A stretch of 11,132 nt of DNA from an uncultured Bacilli bacterium (lineage in GTDB: Bacteria > Bacillota_I > Bacilli_A > RF39 > UBA660). The position numbers and the translations under genes are program-made. Where the stretch lies: contig CANQFF010000032.1 in the NCBI GenBank assembly GCA_947598345.1, positions 1 through 11,132 on the forward strand, given 5' to 3'. Below, one piece after another: positions 1 through 5,876 of this stretch (position 1 is the first letter of the stretch; each line of letters starts with the position of its first letter). A model generated the notes under the pieces. That model did no database searches and had not been told where the DNA came from. It was given only the letters and a program-made list of their open reading frames with translations.

Positions 1-182
1 CAATCATATTCTTTTGTTAATTCTTTTACTTCTTTACAACAGTTATATGCATTTATATAATTTAGATATTTATCTAAGAAATAATTATAAATAAATCTTG
101 AACAACCAAATGATTTTTCTATTAATATTTTCTGTTCTTTGTTTGGATATAATCTAAATATATAACCTCTTATTATGTTCAT
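1..182 (-). CDS. tnpB: TnpB (IS200/IS605 family OrfB), N-terminal part, cut by window edge
   Basis: The minus-strand frame from 182 leftward begins MNIIRGYIFRLYPNKEQ and continues with KSFGCSRFIYNYFL. This is the characteristic N-terminal helix-turn-helix region of TnpB proteins (R-x-Y-x-F-R-x-Y-P-x-K-x-Q, then F-G-x-x-R-F-x-Y-N). TnpB is the RNA-guided nuclease of IS200/IS605 elements, the ancestor-type relative of Cas12. About 60 codons are visible without a stop; the RuvC catalytic part and the omega-RNA region lie outside the window, so intactness cannot be judged. ATG also occurs at 185, but 182 puts GGTGA exactly 4 nt before the start, the spacing used by other genes here. The promoter and leader (194-234) recur inverted at 709-749. 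Confidence 0.87.
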   Translation of the reverse strand, partial: MNIIRGYIFRLYPNKEQKILIEKSFGCSRFIYNYFLDKYLNYINAYNCCKEVKELTKEYD

Positions 183-193
183 CATATCACCAC

Positions 194-234
194 CCTGACA
201 AAGCAATTATATCATATGAGCAAATGTTTGCAAA
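194..234. repeat. 41-bp inverted repeat, left copy (tnpB promoter/leader)
   Basis: Bases 194-234 are the exact reverse complement of 709-749 over 41 bp. Looser similarity extends through an A-rich stretch to TTGGTAA on the far side, and through the GTGGTG ribosome-binding motif with a one-base indel on the gene side. Similarity stops at the start codons, so only the promoter/leader (probably the IS left end) is shared. Confidence 0.9.
206..233 (-). promoter_or_regulatory. tnpB promoter with extended -10
   Basis: On the minus strand the -10 is TATAAT (206-211) preceded by TG one base away, a perfect extended -10. The -35 is TTGCAA (228-233) with a 16-nt spacer. A GCAAA/TTTGC dyad overlaps the -35 and could be an operator or an element-end hairpin. 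The same promoter is present, inverted, at 710-737. Confidence 0.72.
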
Positions 235-296
235 GAGTTTTTTTATTACCAAGCGCTTTCCTAATAAATAAAATTTATTGTATAATTATAATAGTG

Positions 297-627
297 ATGA
301 ATATGGAACATATGAATATTACTCAGTTCAATACTTGGGCAAAGACAAATATTGTAGACGAGAATAAATTTGATGATAATGGTTTCATTATTATGGAAAA
401 TCAAAACAATTATAAATCAACTGGTATTATTGCTAAAATTTTTTAATGATCATTGGAATGAGTTTTATTCCAATTGTAAGAATACCCTATCTATCGAGCG
501 TCCTAACGCTGATAAAGAAGTTCATAAAATGATTAACTGTTCTTTTCATGATTTAGGTGCCCCCATTTTTATTTGTCCTAATTGTAATATTAGGATGACA
601 CCTGTTTCTATTGAAGTTGATTTCTAA
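297..627 (+). pseudogene. Remnant of IS91-type transposase (zinc-binding N-terminal region), frameshifted and truncated
   Basis: From ATG 297 the frame runs to a TAA at 444-446 inside a T6 run (439-444). Dropping one T restores a continuous frame to the stop at 625-627. The joined product (about 109 aa) contains HWNEFYSN, RPNADKEVHKMINC and a CPNC pair, resembling the N-terminal zinc-binding region of IS91-like transposases, as I recall that family. The remaining cysteines and the whole HUH catalytic domain are missing, so this is a dead 5' fragment. The exact start is uncertain (ATG 303, 312 and 393 are in frame). A tandem TATAAT (281-286, 287-292) lies just upstream. The remnant sits between the two inverted tnpB-promoter copies, suggesting nested insertions. 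Confidence 0.62.
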
Positions 628-644
628 ATATATTCTATTTATAT

Positions 645-697
645 AAAAGATAGATACTTTTTTGTGTGTCTATCTTTTGTTTCTTTGTTTTTTTGGT
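645..697 (+). terminator. Rho-independent terminator after transposase remnant
   Basis: Arms 645-657 and 666-678 pair over 13 bp (one G-U), with an 8-nt loop. The downstream strand is T-rich (675-697). It isolates the remnant from the promoter that starts at 710. Confidence 0.75.
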
Positions 698-708
698 AAA
701 AAAAGCTT

Positions 709-749
709 TTTGCAAACATTTGCTCATATGATATAATTGCTTTGTCAGG
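709..749. repeat. 41-bp inverted repeat, right copy
   Basis: Exact reverse complement of 194-234. It carries the same promoter pointing rightward, away from the left copy, so the two copies are divergent and flank the transposase remnant (about 475 bp between them). Confidence 0.9.
710..737 (+). promoter_or_regulatory. Duplicate tnpB-type promoter driving short RNA unit
   Basis: TTGCAA at 710-715, a 16-nt spacer, then TATAAT at 732-737 with TG at 729-730: a strong extended -10 promoter. A start near 744 and the terminator at 927 would give an RNA of roughly 185 nt. Confidence 0.68.
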
Positions 750-761
750 TGGTGGTTTATT

Positions 762-833
762 ATGACAAAAAGAGCTTTCTCTATTTATTATAATTCTGCT
801 ATTATTCTTTGTAGTAATCATCTTACTATTTAG
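762..833 (+). CDS. Very short ORF (23 codons) behind duplicated tnpB leader
   Basis: An ATG at 762 follows AGGTGGTGG (747-755) at good spacing and opens a 23-codon frame ending TAG at 831-833. The peptide MTKRAFSIYYNSAIILC... has no similarity to TnpB and I do not recognise it. The neighbouring frame at 766-834 encodes a nearly uninterrupted hydrophobic helix, LSLFIIILLLFFVVIILLFR, and would join the same ATG if the A5 run at 767-771 were one base shorter. Either the unit is a disrupted single-span membrane peptide gene or the coding potential is accidental in an RNA leader. Position and ribosome site support translation initiation; nothing supports a function. Confidence 0.3.
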   Translation: MTKRAFSIYYNSAIILCSNHLTI

Positions 834-843
834 ATAATAAAAA

Positions 844-875
844 CATCTGATTTCAACAATAGTTGATTTCAGATG
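844..875 (+). ncRNA. Symmetric hairpin in the short RNA unit
   Basis: Outer arms CATCTGA/TCAGATG (844-850, 869-875) and inner arms TCAAC/GTTGA (853-857, 862-866) are perfect, separated by a TT/TT internal loop, with apical loop AATA. It lies 10 nt upstream of the terminator stem. This could be part of an IS right end, an omega-RNA-like scaffold, or a small-RNA stem; the sequence alone does not decide. Confidence 0.5.
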
Positions 876-885
876 CAACCCATAA

Positions 886-927
886 GGGATAACATTTGAT
901 TCGCAGAGTCAAATGTATCCTTTTTTT
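886..927 (+). terminator. Strong rho-independent terminator of the short RNA unit
   Basis: GGAT (887-890) plus ACATTTGA (892-899) pair with TCAAATGT (909-916) plus ATCC (917-920), with one bulged A at 891. Seven T's (921-927) follow. GGG at 886-888 can instead pair with CCC at 879-881 (loop ATAA), a small competing fold. Beyond it, 928-1030 shows nothing I can support. Confidence 0.85.
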
Positions 928-1035
928 ATGCAAGTTTCCTTGACAAATACATCATAACATAAAAATAACTTTTTTACAAGTCGTTTCTTATTTTTGTTCA
1001 AAACTCGATTAACTATAAACTAAATAGGACGGTTA

Positions 1036-1044
1036 TGATATAAT
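1036..1044 (+). promoter_or_regulatory. Extended -10 promoter for DUF1848 gene
   Basis: TGATATAAT (TG 1036-1037, TATAAT 1039-1044) has no good -35 at the expected distance. The predicted transcript start is about 40 nt before the ATG at 1091. Confidence 0.55.
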
Positions 1045-1090
1045 AACTATAAATAGTGTAAATATTTAGACAATGAAAGAAGTGTAAAAT

Positions 1091-1978
1091 ATGATATTAA
1101 ATGTTAGTGGAAGAACAGATATTCCAGCTTTTTATTCAGAGTGGTTTATGAATAGATATAAAGCAGGTTTTGTAGATGTTAGAAATCCATATTATCCAAA
1201 AAATGTAAATAGAATATATTTTAAAGATGTAGATGCTATATTATTTTGTAGTAAAAACCCAATACCGATTATAAAGTATCTAAAACTTATAGATAAACCA
1301 ATCATATTTCACATAACATTAACTCCATATAAAAAAGATTTAGAGCCTAATCTTCCTCCAAAAGGAGAAATAATAAACGCAATAAAAAAAATATCTAATA
1401 TAATAGGTATTGAAAATGTGTATGTTAGATATGATCCAATATTATTAAATAATAGGTATAATTTAGAATATCATATAAAATCTTTTGATAATATGTGCAA
1501 ATTATTAAATGGATATGTAAAGCATATTATAGTATCTTTTATAGATGAATATAAAAATGTTAAAAACAATTTTAAAATTTTAAACTTAAAAGAATTTGAT
1601 GAAAATGATTATAAACAAATTGGTATAAACTTAAGTAATAGTGCAAGAAAGTACAATATGGAAGTTCAAACTTGTTGTGAAAAAGAAAATTTGACTCAAT
1701 ATGGTTTTATAAGAAATGATTGCATGGGAGGTAATTTAGCGTTTAAATTAACTGGTAAAACTAATTTTAAAAAGTGGAATGCTAGAAATAATAAAAATTG
1801 TAATTGCGTTGAAATGGTTGATTTAGGGGCATATAATTCATGTAAACATTTTTGTAAATATTGCTATGCCAATTTTGATGAAAAGGAAGTAAATGTAAAT
1901 TATAGTAAACACGATAAAAATAGTTCTTTATTGATAGGTAATATAAAAGAACAAGATTTAATTACAATAAGAAAATAG
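1091..1978 (+). CDS. DUF1848 protein with radical-SAM-like cysteine cluster
   Basis: The 295-residue product has the family signature from the first residues (SGRTDIPAFYSEWF near the N-terminus, VRNP, CSKNP, RYDPIL near 115) through a cysteine-rich C-terminus: C195-C196, C237-x-C239, then C251-x3-C255-x2-C258 followed by YAN. DUF1848 is a family of unknown function; its C-terminal CxxxCxxC cluster resembles the [4Fe-4S] motif that radical-SAM enzymes carry at the N-terminus, so an iron-sulfur redox enzyme is a reasonable inference. Length appears complete. The start is supported by an AGAAG ribosome site (1079-1083). It is 46 nt upstream of a two-gene unit with its own promoter, so cotranscription is possible but not required. 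It begins an accessory block between mobile-element debris and the core operon. Confidence 0.87.
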   Translation: MILNVSGRTDIPAFYSEWFMNRYKAGFVDVRNPYYPKNVNRIYFKDVDAILFCSKNPIPIIKYLKLIDKPIIFHITLTPYKKDLEPNLPPKGEIINAIKKISNIIGIENVYVRYDPILLNNRYNLEYHIKSFDNMCKLLNGYVKHIIVSFIDEYKNVKNNFKILNLKEFDENDYKQIGINLSNSARKYNMEVQTCCEKENLTQYGFIRNDCMGGNLAFKLTGKTNFKKWNARNNKNCNCVEMVDLGAYNSCKHFCKYCYANFDEKEVNVNYSKHDKNSSLLIGNIKEQDLITIRK

Positions 1979-1980
1979 TA

Positions 1981-2009
1981 TTGATTATTTTTATTAACTA
2001 TTATATAAT
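1981..2009 (+). promoter_or_regulatory. Promoter of the small membrane protein / nuclease pair
   Basis: TTGATT (1981-1986), 17-nt spacer, TATAAT (2004-2009). Only 15 nt separate the -10 from ATG 2025, implying a leader of about 8-9 nt that contains the GGTGA ribosome site. Confidence 0.6.
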
Positions 2010-2024
2010 TATTTTGGTGAGAGT

Positions 2025-2399
2025 ATGAAGAAGAAAGCAATTATATTTTCTATTGTTGTTATATTATTAGTTTCAATTTTAATTTTAAAATTTGTTCCGC
2101 TTGGAACAAAAAAAGAATTTATGGGTGCTTCTTTAATAAGTTTAGAAATACCAAAATTGTCAAGTATAGATAGTGAGTGTTGTATGTATTCAGCAACATT
2201 TAAAACACTTAGAAGTTCAACTATTATAAAAAAAGAATTGGATAAAATTATGGATAAATATGAAAAAGTTACTTGCAATGATCAAGAATATTACTATGAT
2301 CACTCTCAAGATGTAACTATAACTGAATATGGTGTGGATAGTGGATTAATACTAAGTAAATTCTATATAACATATACTAAAGGCAATTATTGTGAATAA
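2025..2399 (+). CDS. Small membrane-anchored extracytoplasmic protein, unknown function
   Basis: This 124-residue protein starts with KKK and one hydrophobic segment (about residues 4-24, rich in I, V and L) without a lipobox or clear signal-peptidase site, so it is probably an N-terminal anchor with about 100 residues outside. The soluble part has five cysteines (a CC pair near residue 50, one near 84, one at the penultimate position among them). I do not recognise the family. The start is well supported: GGTGA lies 4 nt before the ATG. The stop is 18 nt before the EVE/PD-(D/E)XK gene, so the two are very likely cotranscribed from the promoter at 1981-2009. That pairing suggests, but does not show, a shared function. 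Confidence 0.75.
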   Translation: MKKKAIIFSIVVILLVSILILKFVPLGTKKEFMGASLISLEIPKLSSIDSECCMYSATFKTLRSSTIIKKELDKIMDKYEKVTCNDQEYYYDHSQDVTITEYGVDSGLILSKFYITYTKGNYCE

Positions 2400-2417
2400 G
2401 GCACGAAGGTGTGAAAT

Positions 2418-3533
2418 ATGGCTCATGTATTTATCGTAGATGATACATCATTTAAAACTCATTTGGAAAATTTATTTGCTGGTACAGGTGCAAAAGAATA
2501 TGATGCAACTTTTTTGAATAATTCTACAGATATTCAACCTTCGATAGAAAGACTATTAGTTTCTATGATAGCTGATGTTTCAAGAATAAGACCTGATGAT
2601 GATATAATTTTTTATTTACAACAATCAAAAAAACATGAGGGTATGTTCTTTGGAGGCTTTAAAGCCGTAGGTAGTGCATTTTTAAGTGATGATGATTATT
2701 TAAAAGAAGATTTAGGTAAAAAATTAATTTTTAGAATACAAATAGTACCAGATAAAGTATATTCAGTCGGAGTAACAGAAAGAGAATGTTTAGATTCATT
2801 AGAAAATATTAATAAACCATATGAAATGTGTTGGAGTCTAATTTATAGAAAATTAAAAGCTAACCGTGGATGTACTATGATAACTGATAGGGAATACAAC
2901 CTTATTATGAATAAAATAAGACAAAAAAATGATAATATACTAAACAGTGATAATGGACTTACTTTTGATTCAGAAAATCAATGTATATGTGAATTTAATA
3001 GTAAACTTGAGTATAGTGGAGTAAAAAAACCGTTAGATATTTTTAATAGATTATTATATAAATATAAAAAAAATAATTCTTTTGAAGCTTTTCTACAAGC
3101 TTATATTTTACAAAATTTAGAAAATATAAAACCTTTACATATAAATTCTAATAAAATAACTTGGATAGGGAATGAGGTCTCTTGTGGTGTTGGAATGCAG
3201 AGCATAGATATTGCTTTTATACAAAGTAGTGACGATAAAATAGATTTAGTTATTTGTGAGTTAAAAGATGAACAAATAGTAGATTATATAGAAAATCAAT
3301 TATATAAATACATAAATTGGATTAAAGATTACATCGCCCCAACTTATGACATAAAAATATTTGTTCATCCTACTATAGTAGCCCCAAAACCAAATAAAAA
3401 AGCTATAGAAATTTTTAAAAGAATTAAATCAAAATTTAAAGGATTAAATAAAAATATGGAAGTAACTGATGTTAGATACATATCCTTTGAATTAAATGAT
3501 AGTGAGGTATTATTTAAAGAAGAATCGGTATAA
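2418..3533 (+). CDS. Putative EVE/PUA-like plus PD-(D/E)XK nuclease fusion
   Basis: The 371-residue protein has two parts. Residues about 30-170 look like an EVE/PUA-type fold: an acidic DDDIIFY strand, FFGGFKAVGSAF, FRIQIVP, and a closing RKLKANRGCT segment; EVE domains read modified bases in DNA. Residues about 215-345 look like a PD-(D/E)XK nuclease: E223 in a helix, D264 in IDIAF, E281-x-K283 at the end of strand LVICELK, and a QxxxY helix (Q294, Y298), an arrangement seen in NucS/DUF91 and RecB-like nucleases. The combination suggests a modification-dependent (type IV-like) restriction enzyme. The nuclease call is firmer than the EVE call. An AAGGTG site precedes the ATG. The stop codon lies in the loop of the terminator hairpin. 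It pairs with the small membrane protein upstream. Confidence 0.6.
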   Translation: MAHVFIVDDTSFKTHLENLFAGTGAKEYDATFLNNSTDIQPSIERLLVSMIADVSRIRPDDDIIFYLQQSKKHEGMFFGGFKAVGSAFLSDDDYLKEDLGKKLIFRIQIVPDKVYSVGVTERECLDSLENINKPYEMCWSLIYRKLKANRGCTMITDREYNLIMNKIRQKNDNILNSDNGLTFDSENQCICEFNSKLEYSGVKKPLDIFNRLLYKYKKNNSFEAFLQAYILQNLENIKPLHINSNKITWIGNEVSCGVGMQSIDIAFIQSSDDKIDLVICELKDEQIVDYIENQLYKYINWIKDYIAPTYDIKIFVHPTIVAPKPNKKAIEIFKRIKSKFKGLNKNMEVTDVRYISFELNDSEVLFKEESV

Positions 3534-3560
3534 ACAACCGATTCTTCTAATTTATTTTTA
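3518..3560. terminator. Bidirectional terminator overlapping the nuclease stop codon
   Basis: A perfect 12-bp stem (3518-3529 with 3537-3548) encloses a 7-nt loop containing the TAA of the upstream gene. A T-rich tail (3551-3559) follows on the plus strand. The convergent CPBP gene ends at 3558, so the hairpin probably serves both directions, though the minus-strand tail is weaker. Confidence 0.8.
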
Positions 3561-4268
3561 ATGTGGCAAGAATGTAATCAATATTTGTAACATCATTAAA
3601 ACACCGTTATGGATTAAATGAATACTTATTGGAACGCATATATTTTTACTTTTACAATATATGTATGCAAATATTAACCCAGGAATACTATATGGTATTA
3701 TAAAAAGTAAATCTATTAAATTATTAAAATTTCCTATAACATGCATGCTTCCAAATACAAGTCCTGATACTAAAATAAATAATGTATCTGTGTGTGCGAA
3801 TATTTTCCTAAAAGATAACCTAAATACTAATTCTTCTAGGAAAGGGGCTATAATTACAGTTACAATAAATGTATAAATAGGTGCTGCTTTTAAAGTTGCA
3901 ATTATATCTGTTTGATTATTTGAAATATTAGTAGTTGTAAAATTTATTATTATAATATTACTAATAAACATTAAAGCTAGTATATAAAACCAATACTTTA
4001 TGTATTTTTTAAAATATTGTATATTATTTTTTATGAAATCTTTTAAATTAGGAATAAAATCTTTTCTATATATATATATTATTATAAGAGTAAGTACTGC
4101 TTGATAACTTACTAAATAAATAGCCCTTTGAATTAATGTTAAAGAAATATAATTGATACCTAAAAAATTTAATAGATATACTGGCATTGAGGATGCAAAC
4201 ATATATAAAGCAATAACAAATATTCCAATCAGTGCATTTTTTATATTTTTAATATTTATATTTTTCAT
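3558..4268 (-). CDS. CPBP family intramembrane metalloprotease (CAAX-like)
   Basis: A multi-pass membrane protein of 236 residues. The three CPBP motifs are present in order: E145-E146-x3-R150 (EELVFR), F172-x3-H176 (FGSMH), and H217-x3-N221 (HLIHN). These form the metal-dependent catalytic site of the Abi/Rce1-type family, which cleaves substrates inside the membrane; in Firmicutes relatives act in bacteriocin self-immunity or protein processing, but the substrate here is unknown. ATG 4268 was chosen because GGTGA lies 4 nt upstream and a TGGTATAAT promoter lies at 4287-4295; an in-frame start at 4385 would be upstream of that promoter. It is divergent from rimP and convergent with the nuclease gene. 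Confidence 0.9.
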   Translation of the reverse strand: MKNINIKNIKNALIGIFVIALYMFASSMPVYLLNFLGINYISLTLIQRAIYLVSYQAVLTLIIIYIYRKDFIPNLKDFIKNNIQYFKKYIKYWFYILALMFISNIIIINFTTTNISNNQTDIIATLKAAPIYTFIVTVIIAPFLEELVFRLSFRKIFAHTDTLFILVSGLVFGSMHVIGNFNNLIDLLFIIPYSIPGLIFAYIYCKSKNICVPISIHLIHNGVLMMLQILITFLPH

Positions 4269-4286
4269 TTCATCACCGTCTACTAT

Positions 4287-4295
4287 ATTATACCA
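4287..4295 (-). promoter_or_regulatory. Extended -10 promoter of the CPBP gene
   Basis: On the minus strand TGGTATAAT (4295 down to 4287) lacks a good -35. 18 nt separate it from the start codon, giving a predicted leader of about 12 nt. Confidence 0.6.
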
Positions 4296-4322
4296 AATTT
4301 TTATAAAATATATAAAAAAAGT

Positions 4323-4351
4323 TTTAAAAAATAAAAAAAGTATGCTATAAT
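4323..4351 (+). promoter_or_regulatory. Promoter of the rimP-nusA-infB operon
   Basis: TGCTATAAT (TG 4343-4344, TATAAT 4346-4351) is an extended -10. The best -35 at 17 nt is the weak TTTAAA-like 4323-4328. Leader length to ATG 4429 would be about 70 nt and includes the hairpin at 4384-4406. Confidence 0.65.
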
Positions 4352-4383
4352 TATATTGTTCAAGTGTTTTATACATTTCAAAC

Positions 4384-4406
4384 AAGAGTGGGATTAACCC
4401 ACTCTT
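4384..4406 (+). promoter_or_regulatory. Leader hairpin before rimP
   Basis: A perfect 9-bp stem, AAGAGTGGG with CCCACTCTT, encloses loop ATTAA. It ends 11 nt before the AGGAGG ribosome site of rimP. Only a short T run follows, so it may be a leaky attenuator, an RNA-stability element or a protein-binding stem. GTGGG/CCCAC stems just upstream of rimP are, to my recollection, common in Firmicutes. Confidence 0.65.
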
Positions 4407-4428
4407 TAAGTTAATTAGGAGGAAAATT

Positions 4429-4692
4429 ATGGATATTGTAAGCGAAGTTAGAAAGTTAATAGAAAGTGAAATAAATAAAGAAGGTTATATAATAGATGAG
4501 TTATTATATGAAAAAGAAGATAATAATAATTTTTTGAGAGTTGTTATTGATAAAAACGGAATAATAGATGTAGAAGATTGTGTAAAGGTAACTCGTATTA
4601 TAGATCCGATATTAGATAAAGCAGATTTAATTAAAGATAGTTACATATTAGATGTATGTTCAAAAGAGAAGGGTTGTGAGGAAAATGAATAG
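4429..4692 (+). CDS. rimP: Ribosome maturation factor RimP, N-terminal domain only
   Basis: RimP assists 30S subunit assembly. The 87-residue product matches the RimP N-terminal domain: MDIVSEVRKLIESEINKEGY, the LRVVIDKNG-like strand, DVEDCVKVTR, and LDKADLIKDSYILDV. Normal RimP has about 150 residues with a second, SH3-like domain; here the usual SSPG-[LI]-[DE]-R junction is replaced by CSKEKGCEENE and the stop. The nusA start overlaps the last 8 nt (ATGAATAG), so there is no hidden downstream domain in another frame. A strong AGGAGG (4418-4423) precedes the ATG. It is first gene of the operon. The product may be a natural single-domain form. Confidence 0.88.
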   Translation: MDIVSEVRKLIESEINKEGYIIDELLYEKEDNNNFLRVVIDKNGIIDVEDCVKVTRIIDPILDKADLIKDSYILDVCSKEKGCEENE

Positions 4693-5869
4693 TAAAGAAT
4701 TTAAAAAAGCACTTGAATTACTTGAGGAAAGAGGAATGTCAGAAGAATATATTTTAGATTCTATGATACTTGCGTTAACTAGTGCTTACAAAAAAAATAC
4801 AGGATTATCAAATGTAAGAGTTGAATTTGATAAAGATAATTTTACATTTAGACTATTTTCTTTTAAAACTGTAGTCCTTGATAAAAATCATAAAGTGTCT
4901 TTAGATGAAGATAAAATTCCAATGAGAGAAGAAGAGGAATTAACAGAAGAACAATTAGAGGATGAAAATCTAGAAGATTTACCAGAAGAATTTAGGTATC
5001 GCCCATTTGTATTTAATGAAAAAATATATATAACTTTAGAGGATGCTAGAAAAATTGATCCTAGTATAGAGGTTGGTGAAACTATAGAAGAAGAAGTTAC
5101 TCCTTCTGATTTTGGAAGGGTAGCAGCAGCAACAGCAAAGCAAGTTATAATACAAAAAGTTAGGGAAGCTGAAAGAAATAATATCGCAACAGAATTTGGT
5201 GAGAAACAAGATGAAATGATGTCTGGTACAGTAGAGATGGAAGATGAAAAAAATTATTATATAAATTTAGGAAAAACTCAAGGTTTGTTACCTAAGAATG
5301 AAATTATTCCAGGCGAAGAAATTAAAATGGGTTCGACAATTAAAGTTTATATTAGTAAAGTAGATATTAATTCAAAAGGTGCATTAATACTTTTATCTAG
5401 AAAGCATTACGGTTTTATAAAAAGATTGTTTGAACTTGAAATACCAGAGATAAGTGATGGTACTGTATTAATTTATAGTGTTGCTCGTGAAGCAGGAAAT
5501 AGAACTAAAATAGCTGTTTATTCTGAAAATAGTAATGTAGATCCAATAGGAGCTTGTATAGGTGAAAAGGGTACTAGAATAGCAAGCATATTAAAAGAAT
5601 TAGGACAAGAGAAAATAGATATAGTTAAGTATTCGAAAGATCCTATAGAATTTATACAAAATGCTCTTTCTCCAGCTAAAGATATGAGAGTATTTATTAC
5701 TGATGAAAAAGAAAAAGAGAGTATGGTAGTAGTTGACGATAAAAATTTAAGTCTTGCTATAGGTAAAAAAGGTATAAATATAAAATTAGCTAGTAGATTA
5801 ACACATTATAAAATAGATATTAAAACAATGGATCAAGTGAAAGAAGCAGGAATAAATATATTAGAGTAG
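4685..5869 (+). CDS. nusA: Transcription termination/antitermination factor NusA
   Basis: NusA binds RNA polymerase and nascent RNA and modulates pausing, termination and antitermination. The 394-residue product has the N-terminal RNAP-binding domain (about 1-175, including FGRVAAATAKQVI), an S1 domain (about 177-245), then KH1 (GEKG near 293-296) and KH2 (GKKG near 360-363, followed by NIKLASRLTHYKIDI). It ends after KH2, as is usual in Firmicutes, without the C-terminal acidic repeats of enterobacteria. An in-frame ATG at 4652 lies within rimP; ATG 4685 is preferred because TGAGG precedes it and it gives the conserved MNSKEF start. Overlap with the rimP stop suggests translational coupling. 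Confidence 0.97.
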   Translation: MNSKEFKKALELLEERGMSEEYILDSMILALTSAYKKNTGLSNVRVEFDKDNFTFRLFSFKTVVLDKNHKVSLDEDKIPMREEEELTEEQLEDENLEDLPEEFRYRPFVFNEKIYITLEDARKIDPSIEVGETIEEEVTPSDFGRVAAATAKQVIIQKVREAERNNIATEFGEKQDEMMSGTVEMEDEKNYYINLGKTQGLLPKNEIIPGEEIKMGSTIKVYISKVDINSKGALILLSRKHYGFIKRLFELEIPEISDGTVLIYSVAREAGNRTKIAVYSENSNVDPIGACIGEKGTRIASILKELGQEKIDIVKYSKDPIEFIQNALSPAKDMRVFITDEKEKESMVVVDDKNLSLAIGKKGINIKLASRLTHYKIDIKTMDQVKEAGINILE

Positions 5870-5876
5870 GTGAAAT

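Noticed and set aside
194..749. Invertible promoter switch between the 41-bp inverted repeats
   Set aside because: Both promoters lie inside the repeats and already point outward, so inversion of the middle would not change what they transcribe; no invertase gene is visible.
639..878. Minus-strand open frame of 79 codons
   Set aside because: It runs through the terminator, the duplicated promoter and the hairpin and has no ribosome site or recognisable protein pattern.
880..960. Antisense RNA promoter opposing the short RNA unit, as in type I toxin systems
   Set aside because: No -35/-10 pair with proper spacing was found on the minus strand.
940..968. TTGACA at 940-945 as a promoter
   Set aside because: No acceptable -10 at 16-18 nt; only A-rich sequence lies there.
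2009..2278. Minus-strand open frame over the small membrane protein gene
   Set aside because: Antisense to a gene with better start signals; its hydrophobic pattern mirrors the T-rich complementary strand.
3661..4350. Plus-strand open frames over the CPBP gene (3661-3876, 4153-4350)
   Set aside because: They oppose a gene with all three catalytic motifs.
4652..4684. Upstream in-frame ATG start for nusA
   Set aside because: It lies in the rimP frame region without a good ribosome site; ATG 4685 gives the conserved N-terminus.
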